Shown here: piece by piece, positions 58,723 to 64,000 of the stretch
Layout: each line of letters starts with the position of its first letter
Position numbering within the stretch: position 1 is the first letter of the stretch
NCBI RefSeq assembly: GCF_018982885.2
Contig: NZ_CP081849.1
Span: 186,001-250,000 of the forward strand
Origin: Polymorphobacter megasporae
GTDB taxonomy: Bacteria > Pseudomonadota > Alphaproteobacteria > Sphingomonadales > Sphingomonadaceae
DNA length: 64,000 nt
Direction of reading: 5' to 3'
Made by a program: the position numbers and the translations under genes
Notes under the pieces: model-generated
Database searches by the model: none
Seen by the model: only the letters and a program-made list of their open reading frames with translations
Told to the model about the DNA's origin: nothing

Positions 58723-61297
58723 GTAGGGTAGGCCGGCAACGTCTCATTGAGAACATTGCTCGGCCCCCCTCCGAACCGGACGTGCACCTTTCAGCGCATC
58801 CGGCTCTCCACGACTGCGTGCTATCCGCCGTTGGCGGTCGGTTGGTTGTCCGGCGTGGACGGCGTTGTGACAAGGCACGCAGAGAACCGCGCGCTTGCGC
58901 TGTCGTGCTGCTCGCATGGAGCGAGACAACCCGGCATGCGCCATCTCAGCGATCCGGCGGACGTGATGGACTTCGCAGGGAAGATCTTCACGACCGCAAC
59001 GCTCGCACTGACGCGCGTTGAGCCGTTCGACTAACTCCGTTCTGCTGAACACGAACTGGGTGGACCGGGGTATGTCTATCCCTCCCCACGTTCGGACGTG
59101 CTGCCGAAGGTCCTTCAACTGCCACAGCTTGATCGCTCGGGCTTCGTCTCCCACCTCGAAGCGTATGAAGAAGTCTGTCCCACGCCGCATTCTCGCGAAG
59201 ACACTGCGAACCGATGTCCGATGCTTCGAAGCGATGGTTTTGACGCAAGAGAACAGGGCGAAGTAGCCGCCTTTATTCAGCTTGCGCTTCACATCGTCGG
59301 CAAGGGCATAATAGTTCGCAAAGCCGCGCCATTGTGCATTGTAGGCGAGAACGATCTCCACATCGCTCGCGAAGCGCAGTTCAGGTCGGCCACGGGGTTG
59401 GAAGGCTTCATAATCCCCCCAACCCTTGTCGTTGACGAACCGGACAACCCGATCTCTTGGAACTCGGAGCCGCAACCGATCCGCCAAGCCGCGCCGCAAT
59501 GTCGGACGACCACTGAAGATCGCCTTATGCGGGTTACGGTTGGTGCTGGTGCAGACCTGATATCCAAGGAACCGCGCCCCGTCCGTCGCTTTTCGGATTC
59601 CGCTTTTCTCAGCAGAGATTTCCAGCTTTAGAGTATCGGCCAGGAAAACCCTGACCTCGTCCATGAGCTGGCGAGCTTCCGCCTTGCTGCCGGTCACCCC
59701 GATGAGAAAGTCATCGGCGTAGCGACAGTATCGCAGTCTCCGATAGTTTGGGTCAAGGGCGTCGGATGCCGGAACGGTCGCCCGTTCTGCTTTAAGCCGA
59801 CCTATCTCCTCCAACATGGAGTCGATCTTCTGGGGGTCAGCATGCCCTTTGGCACGCTTAGCATCCAGTTGCTTCCGAAGGTAGCAAGTTCGTAGGCCTA
59901 TACGCCTGCTGTCTTTCGACCGCGCGCGTTTGTCCCCCTTGGTAAAGCTGGCGATCCGCTCCTGCACGAACAAATCGAGTTCGTGCAGGTAGATATTAGC
60001 CAGCATCGGGGAGACGACCCCACCCTGCGGTGTGCCACTGTAGGTCCGATGATAGACCCAGTCCTCGATATAGCCTGCCTTCAACAAGCCGCGGACGAGA
60101 CGCACAAAGCGCCGATCCGCAATCCGTCTTTCCAGCAAACCGATCAGAACATCATGATCGATGTTGTCAAAAAATCCGACAACATCAACGTCGATCAGCC
60201 ACTTCACCCCCGTCCATTGGGCGCGGATTGACTCCAACGCCGTATGGCACGAACGCCTCGTTCTAAATCCATGAGAGTGCTGTGAGAACAGCGGTTCATA
60301 GATTTCTTCAAGCAGCGTCCGCACCACTTCCTGGACGAGCTTGTCCTCCGTGGTCGGCACGCCAAGCGGCCGTTTCTTGCCGTTGGCTTTCGGAATGTAA
60401 ACCCGACGTACCGGCTTTGGTCGATAGCTTCCATCCGCCAGCCGGTCGATGATCGACGAGACCTTCTCCGGCGAAAAGCCGTCGAACGTCTCTCCGTCAA
60501 CACCCGGCGTCATCGCCCCCTTATTAGGCGCGATCTTTTGATAAGCATGCTCCCATAGGAGCGGGCTTTTCATCAAGCGGAAGAGACCATTAACCTGCCG
60601 ACCCGACCTGATTATGGTCGGGAGTGACCGGACGGCCCTCTCAATGGTATCTGGCAGCATTAGCACACCTCCTTGTGAGGACGTCTGATCGCAGTCGCTG
60701 CCGCCCTTCCCCCGAGCGTTGAGGCGTTTCGCGCCGGTTGCCCTGCGCTTATGGCCGCGCCCGTCCCCCACCAATTGTGGGGGCTGTCCCGGTCGTTACA
60801 CCGGGCTTTCGAGTACTATGGCGGCTCCGTCGCCGTGCAGGTCTGCAAGCCATCCTGTTTAGGCGATCCCGTAATTACGGAAGTTGGAGTTCCGACGTGG
60901 TTAGGTGCCCCGTTCGTTCACTTACCCCTCCCTACAGAGGGTGCGCCGGAGAGGCTGGCAGGCTTACGGTAAAACCGTTCGCTCGGGAGGAACTCAACGC
61001 CCTTTCCTCCATCTCTCCGATGTGCCGCGTCAACCATTCTGCGACACCGCTCCGTTATTTGCCGCTGCAAACTGGGGTTCAGGCAGTATAGCTTTCACCT
61101 TACACGTCTTGCCCTGATCCATGACGCCGCAAATGGTTTTGGCGCTTCCGGACCTTTTCTGAACATGCTACTTTTCCCCGCCCCTTTCGGGGTTACAGCC
61201 ATTGCTGGCCGAGGTTAGTCCAGTGGACATGATCTATAACCAGCAAGATCATCTACTCATGGTAGAGCTCCTCTTTACTTCCGCCGTTACGGCGCAC
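58723..61297 (-). mobile_element. Group II intron inserted in ardC
   Basis: A 2575-bp intron. The 5' end GTGCGCC matches the bacterial group II start GUGYG, and the 3' end ...CTAC fits the AY rule. A canonical 34-nt domain V hairpin (GAGCCGGATGCG ... GTCCGGTTC) lies at 58773-58806. It encodes an intact reverse transcriptase. Removal rejoins the two ardC exons exactly in frame. The region 60661-61297 would fold as domains I-III. Confidence 0.88.
58744..60660 (-). CDS. ltrA: Group II intron reverse transcriptase/maturase with HNH endonuclease
   Basis: A 638-residue multifunctional intron protein. RT domain: PKPVRRVYIPKANGKKRPLG, DVVGFFDNIDHDVLIGLLER, GTPQGGVVSPMLANIYLHEL, and the catalytic YADD in CRYADDFLIGVTGSKAEA. 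Maturase (X) region: RGFANYYALADDVKRKLN. C-terminal HNH-type zinc domain: CERCGREDLPCEVHHVRR and LCVPCHNAVHAG. It helps splicing and inserts the intron into new sites. AGGAGGT lies 6 nt before the ATG at 60660. The frame unusually runs on through domain V to a stop at 58744. Confidence 0.93.
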   Translation of the reverse strand: MLPDTIERAVRSLPTIIRSGRQVNGLFRLMKSPLLWEHAYQKIAPNKGAMTPGVDGETFDGFSPEKVSSIIDRLADGSYRPKPVRRVYIPKANGKKRPLGVPTTEDKLVQEVVRTLLEEIYEPLFSQHSHGFRTRRSCHTALESIRAQWTGVKWLIDVDVVGFFDNIDHDVLIGLLERRIADRRFVRLVRGLLKAGYIEDWVYHRTYSGTPQGGVVSPMLANIYLHELDLFVQERIASFTKGDKRARSKDSRRIGLRTCYLRKQLDAKRAKGHADPQKIDSMLEEIGRLKAERATVPASDALDPNYRRLRYCRYADDFLIGVTGSKAEARQLMDEVRVFLADTLKLEISAEKSGIRKATDGARFLGYQVCTSTNRNPHKAIFSGRPTLRRGLADRLRLRVPRDRVVRFVNDKGWGDYEAFQPRGRPELRFASDVEIVLAYNAQWRGFANYYALADDVKRKLNKGGYFALFSCVKTIASKHRTSVRSVFARMRRGTDFFIRFEVGDEARAIKLWQLKDLRQHVRTWGGIDIPRSTQFVFSRTELVERLNARQCERCGREDLPCEVHHVRRIAEMAHAGLSRSMRAARQRKRAVLCVPCHNAVHAGQPTDRQRRIARSRGEPDALKGARPVRRGAEQCSQ

Positions 61298-61715
61298 CAT
61301 TGAACACGTTGTAGGATTTCATAATGCGACGGGTGCGGTCTTCGTCACCGTCGTTCGTGTCAGCGACGCTGGCGGTGTCGCGGGCGAGATAGGTCTTATA
61401 GAACACCGCGATCGTGCTGCGCTCGCCCTTGCGGACCTGGCCGCCGAGTTCGGCTGCCTGACGGTACGTCATCCACGTCGGGCTGACATAGCCGTTGGTG
61501 TCGGCGACGACCCACAGCCACAGCGCGTTGATGCCGCGGTACGGTTGTCCGCACGCGCGCATCGGTCGGCCGCTATGGCCGCGTGACAGTGCCCATGTGC
61601 GCCGCCACGGGCTCACCCCGGCTTCGAGCCGAGCGATAATTGCGTCGGTGATCAGCTTTGCTGGACTACTTGTCTCGGCGCGGGTGCGAGCGACACGGGT
61701 GGGGGCTGGCTTCAT
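61298..61715 (-). CDS. ArdC-like antirestriction protein, first exon
   Basis: Encodes residues 1-139, the N-terminal ssDNA-binding-type domain of ArdC: KLITDAIIARLEAGVSPWRR, GQPYRGINALWLWVVADTNG, YVSPTWMTYRQAAELGGQVR, KGERSTIAVFYKTY, ending SYNVFN at the intron. The ATG at 61715 lies 49 nt after the shared leader motif AGAGGGGAGGGGGC. Without splicing, translation stops after about three intron codons, so protein production depends on the intron leaving. Confidence 0.8.
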
Positions 61716-61764
61716 CGGGGGTCTCCATGCCCCGTCGAAGAAGTCGCGGGGTCAACCCCGGGCC

Positions 61765-61778
61765 GCCCCCTCCCCTCT
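61765..61778 (-). promoter_or_regulatory. Shared 14-bp leader motif upstream of ardC
   Basis: AGAGGGGAGGGGGC on the coding strand, identical to copies at 62177-62190 and 63740-63753. A GGGGT-TG-ACCCC hairpin follows it here. Each copy is 38-52 nt before a gene start. Confidence 0.6.
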
Positions 61779-61789
61779 CGGCGATGTAT

Positions 61790-62124
61790 TCAGGCCATCA
61801 GCTCGGCGATGATCGCCTCCGTACGGTCAACGGGCGTGAACAGGCGCGTTTTGTACGAGACGATCTCGGTGAAGCAGCCGAGCGACTTGTACCAGTCGAG
61901 CCGGGCCGCAACGTAATCCTTGATCTCGATCCTTAACAAGAAGTTGACCAGCACCGACGCGAGCGTCAGCGGGGTGCCGGCGCGCTGCACCTTCGTGCCG
62001 CGACGAGCCAGTGCGGCGACGAGGGCGGTGCCGTTGAAGTCGAGATCGATCATGATGCCAAGCGTGCTCGGAAGCTTGCCGAGGTCGGCCTCGGCGACGT
62101 CGCGGCAATCATCTGAACGGTCAT
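61790..62124 (-). CDS. Plasmid-type hypothetical protein, probably frameshifted at its 5' end
   Basis: The body reads DVAEADLGKLPSTLGIMIDL, DFNGTALVAALARRGTKVQR, LTLASVLVNFLLRIEIKDYV, AARLDWYKSLGCFTEIVSYK, FTPVDRTEAIIAELMA. The ATG at 62124, with GGAGAG 8 nt upstream and the leader motif 52 nt away, looks like the true start but is one base out of frame with this body. Either a small indel has damaged the gene, or translation starts inside (ATG 62053). The frame itself is open to 62167. Function unknown. Confidence 0.5.
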
Positions 62125-62163
62125 GAGAGTCTCTCCGGTCGAGCACGCGCCGCCATGGCCGGC

Positions 62164-63054
62164 TCAATCCGGCGCAGCCCCCTCCCCTCTCCCGGCCATC
62201 AGCACGTCCGCCCAGTCATTGTGCGCCGAAGGTGGCCAGATAACATCGATTGTCCGTCCATCGCTGTGTTGGCCATCAAGTGCGAGTTGCGCGGCGCGCG
62301 CGCCGCCGGCGTCGTTGTCGGCGAGGATGACGAGGCGTTCAACACGCGGCGGGATTGTAACCAAGCCAAAGCGCTCGTTGCCGAGCACCGCCCACACCGG
62401 GATGCAGTGGATTTTGCTGGCAGCCAGGGCGGTCTCAATGCCCTCGGCGAGGCCGAGCACGCGAGTGGCCACACCGATGCGCACCGCACCGGCACCGGGC
62501 ACCGCGAGCAGTCGTTTGGGGTTATCGAAAGCGGCCTTGGATCCAGTTCCGCTGTTGAGGAACGTCCGGTGGACGGCAACGAGCCCGCTATCATCTCGAA
62601 CGGCGGCGACCATCGCCGGGTGAAAGGCGGCGTCCGCGCCGCTCCCGAGCTGAACGCGGGGGTGAAAGCGGATTTGGGCGCTCCGCGAGACGAGGCCGCG
62701 CGACTCAAGATAGATTGCGGCGGGTGATCCTGATAGGGTGCGGGCGCCGATCCACAATCGCTCGGCAAGCGGCTGCAGATTGTAGGGCTCGACGCGCTGC
62801 CGCTCGTGGCTCGTCTTGACACCACCGCTGTCGAGCGCTCGTAGCTCCTTCAGGACATCGATCGCGTTGCAGCCGGCGAAGCAGTGGACGAGCAGCGTGG
62901 TGTCGCCGAGTCTGACCGACAGGCTCGGACTACTGTCGTCGTGTGCCGGGCAGCGGCACATGCCGCCGCGCGCCGTCCATTTTCCGCCGAGCTGGTCGAC
63001 GATTGAACGAGCTTGTTGTTCAAGCTCAACATGGGAGACGGTCGCACGGTTCAC
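62164..63054 (-). CDS. Plasmid Toprim-domain primase-like protein
   Basis: A 296-residue protein. The N-terminal zinc ribbon is MCRCPAHDDSSPSLSVRLGD ... VHCFAGCNAIDVLKELRAL (CHC2-like), typical of primases. The Toprim part has RVLGLAEGIETALAASKIHC (catalytic glutamate) and RVERLVILADNDAGGARAAQ (DxD). It probably primes DNA synthesis during plasmid replication or transfer. The GTG start at 63054 overlaps the HD-hydrolase stop (GTGA). The leader-motif copy at 62177 lies inside its last codons. Confidence 0.85.
   Translation of the reverse strand: MNRATVSHVELEQQARSIVDQLGGKWTARGGMCRCPAHDDSSPSLSVRLGDTTLLVHCFAGCNAIDVLKELRALDSGGVKTSHERQRVEPYNLQPLAERLWIGARTLSGSPAAIYLESRGLVSRSAQIRFHPRVQLGSGADAAFHPAMVAAVRDDSGLVAVHRTFLNSGTGSKAAFDNPKRLLAVPGAGAVRIGVATRVLGLAEGIETALAASKIHCIPVWAVLGNERFGLVTIPPRVERLVILADNDAGGARAAQLALDGQHSDGRTIDVIWPPSAHNDWADVLMAGRGEGAAPD
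62177..62190 (-). promoter_or_regulatory. Shared 14-bp leader motif, second copy
   Basis: Identical to the copies before ardC and the HD-hydrolase gene. Here it overlaps the end of the Toprim gene and lies 52 nt before the likely original start of the hypothetical gene. A short CCGG...CCGG inverted repeat follows. Confidence 0.55.
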
Positions 63055-63701
63055 GACCAGACTCCGGCGCGGGCAAGCTCGAGCGTGAATCGTGACAGCC
63101 ATTCTGCTGCCGCATATTCGCTCGTCCACGGTTCCCAGGCGACATAGGTTCCGCGATCGATCCCATAAATGAGCGGATCTCGGCCAAGCGGCTCGTCTGC
63201 AATGTTCAAGGTGGTGCTGATCTGTTCGGGCGACCAGCGAACCACGTGAAGCGCCTCGCTCGCTGCTGCGCGGCGATCGGCCAACTTGTGAAGGCGGCGC
63301 TCCTCGGTCGTCAACGCGGGTAATTTGTAGCGTTCAGCGATCCTGGCTGTCAGCCGAGCGCAGAGTTGAGCGAACGGCGCGCCGAGGAACTGCTTGAGTG
63401 GGTACACGCAGTCCCATCCGATCAGCCCCTCCTCTGCATCGTGGACCAATTCGTAAAGCGCGAGCTCGGGCGATAGCGGGCCGTCAAGCTCCCGAATTGC
63501 AAGTACGGTGAGACAGTGCTGAGCGACCGACAGTGGGTTCTTCCACGCCGAATGACCACCCCACCGGTATGTTCGCGATAGACCGACCGCGAGGTCATTG
63601 TTCGACCAGCTCATCGGCGACGGATCGACGAGGTCGATTACGTTTCCGCTTGGCAGCAGCACATAGGGCCGCACGATCGGCTCCTGATCATTGTCAATCA
63701 T
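63051..63701 (-). CDS. HD-domain phosphohydrolase (YfbR-like)
   Basis: A 216-residue HD-superfamily enzyme. Metal-binding residues appear in NPLSVAQHCLTVLAIREL (His) and LALYELVHDAEEGLIGWDCV (His-Asp). Family members act as 5'-nucleotidases or remove phosphate from dNTP/nucleotide substrates; on plasmids their role is unclear. Start 63701 has AAGGAA 7 nt upstream and the leader motif 38 nt upstream. The frame continues to 63923 without support. It is translationally coupled to the Toprim gene. Confidence 0.8.
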   Translation of the reverse strand: MIDNDQEPIVRPYVLLPSGNVIDLVDPSPMSWSNNDLAVGLSRTYRWGGHSAWKNPLSVAQHCLTVLAIRELDGPLSPELALYELVHDAEEGLIGWDCVYPLKQFLGAPFAQLCARLTARIAERYKLPALTTEERRLHKLADRRAAASEALHVVRWSPEQISTTLNIADEPLGRDPLIYGIDRGTYVAWEPWTSEYAAAEWLSRFTLELARAGVWS

Positions 63702-63739
63702 CCAATATTCCTTGTCGTTCGCAGGGTCGCTAAAAACAG

Positions 63740-63753
63740 GCCCCCTCCCCTCT
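63740..63753 (-). promoter_or_regulatory. Shared 14-bp leader motif, third copy
   Basis: AGAGGGGAGGGGGC on the coding strand, identical to the two copies downstream. It lies 38 nt before the HD-hydrolase ATG. It is purine-rich but too far away to be the ribosome-binding site. Confidence 0.6.
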
Positions 63754-63837
63754 AATTTCTGACAGTTGACCGGCAACTGGGCGAATTTTGCTATTCTGAC
63801 CCTTGACGAATGCAAGACGTGAGAAGATTCTTGAGCA

Positions 63838-64000
63838 ATGCAGGTGAGGCATCTTGCCGTCTTAGGACTGCTGGCGGGGACGGCGCACGCTGGCACCGTC
63901 AGCTCGGTAACTTTTGACGGCACCGCGCCGACTGAGATTGCGCGCGCGAATGGAGTTGAGTCGCGATCGACCGGCGACTTTGTCGTCTATCAACACGGTT
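63838..64000 (+). CDS. Exported protein, 5' end only (window edge)
   Basis: The frame starts ATG at 63838 and runs off the window. The product begins MQVRHLAVLGLLAGTAHA, a signal peptide with an AHA cleavage site, followed by GTVSSVTFDGTAPTEIARAN. The start of the mature part resembles exported PEP-CTERM proteins of sphingomonads, but the C-terminus is not visible. It is divergent from the HD-hydrolase gene. Confidence 0.55.
   Translation, partial: MQVRHLAVLGLLAGTAHAGTVSSVTFDGTAPTEIARANGVESRSTGDFVVYQHG

Overview
The window reads as accessory DNA, probably a plasmid/chromid or a genomic island, from a sphingomonad-type alphaproteobacterium (Sphingomonadaceae-like). The reasons are: two exosortase-sorted PEP-CTERM proteins of the sphingomonad flavour, a MucR/Ros-like regulator, an imuA-imuB-dnaE2 mutasome with an alphaproteobacterial LexA box (GTTC-N7-GTTC), Ku/LigD end joining, and an ArdC / Toprim primase / HD-hydrolase backbone typical of sphingomonad plasmids. 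No rRNA, tRNA or CRISPR array was recognised.

1-27.4 kb: an exopolysaccharide/surface-glycan region broken up by insertion sequences. The left part (0.5-16.3 kb) holds a GT2 glycosyltransferase, a Wzx-like flippase, UDP-glucose 6-dehydrogenase, an O-antigen ligase/Wzy-like polymerase, a secreted beta-helix protein, a hexapeptide acetyltransferase, two acyltransferase-3 membrane proteins and a GT-C-like membrane glycosyltransferase. It lies between two same-direction copies of one IS5/IS427-type element. A second block (23.8-27.4 kb) carries GtrA, a GT-C-like protein, a methyltransferase and a GT2. Several glycan genes here look AT-richer than the DNA-repair block.

27.5-36 kb: a gene graveyard. 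It has remnants of IS3, IS66 and a resolvase, a decayed second flippase, a scrap of an EAL-domain gene and few intact genes. Other remnants (IS630, IS21, Tn3, IS66, GGDEF, molybdenum hydroxylase) lie between 5 and 24 kb.

36.2-47.2 kb: a compact, GC-rich DNA-repair module. imuA, imuB, dnaE2 and a small distal gene form a LexA-controlled operon. A TolA-like coiled-coil protein, Ku, a DUF5961-like protein and the three-domain LigD make up an NHEJ block.

47.1-54.8 kb: an orphan type VI secretion cargo segment: Hcp, an HExxH metallopeptidase, an Eag-type (DUF1795) chaperone, a prePAAR protein with a GH-E-type nuclease tail, and a SUFU-family immunity protein. Three small exported proteins follow. 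The segment is bracketed by a ~125-bp direct repeat that is the 3' end of ligD. No T6SS machinery genes are in the window.

54.8-64 kb: a decayed prokaryotic ubiquitin-like (DUF2604) plus probable E2-like gene pair; a class II Fic protein behind an array of six palindromic operator-like repeats; a broken glycoside-hydrolase-like gene; an ardC antirestriction gene split by a complete group II intron; and plasmid-type genes (Toprim primase, HD hydrolase) that share a 14-bp leader motif.
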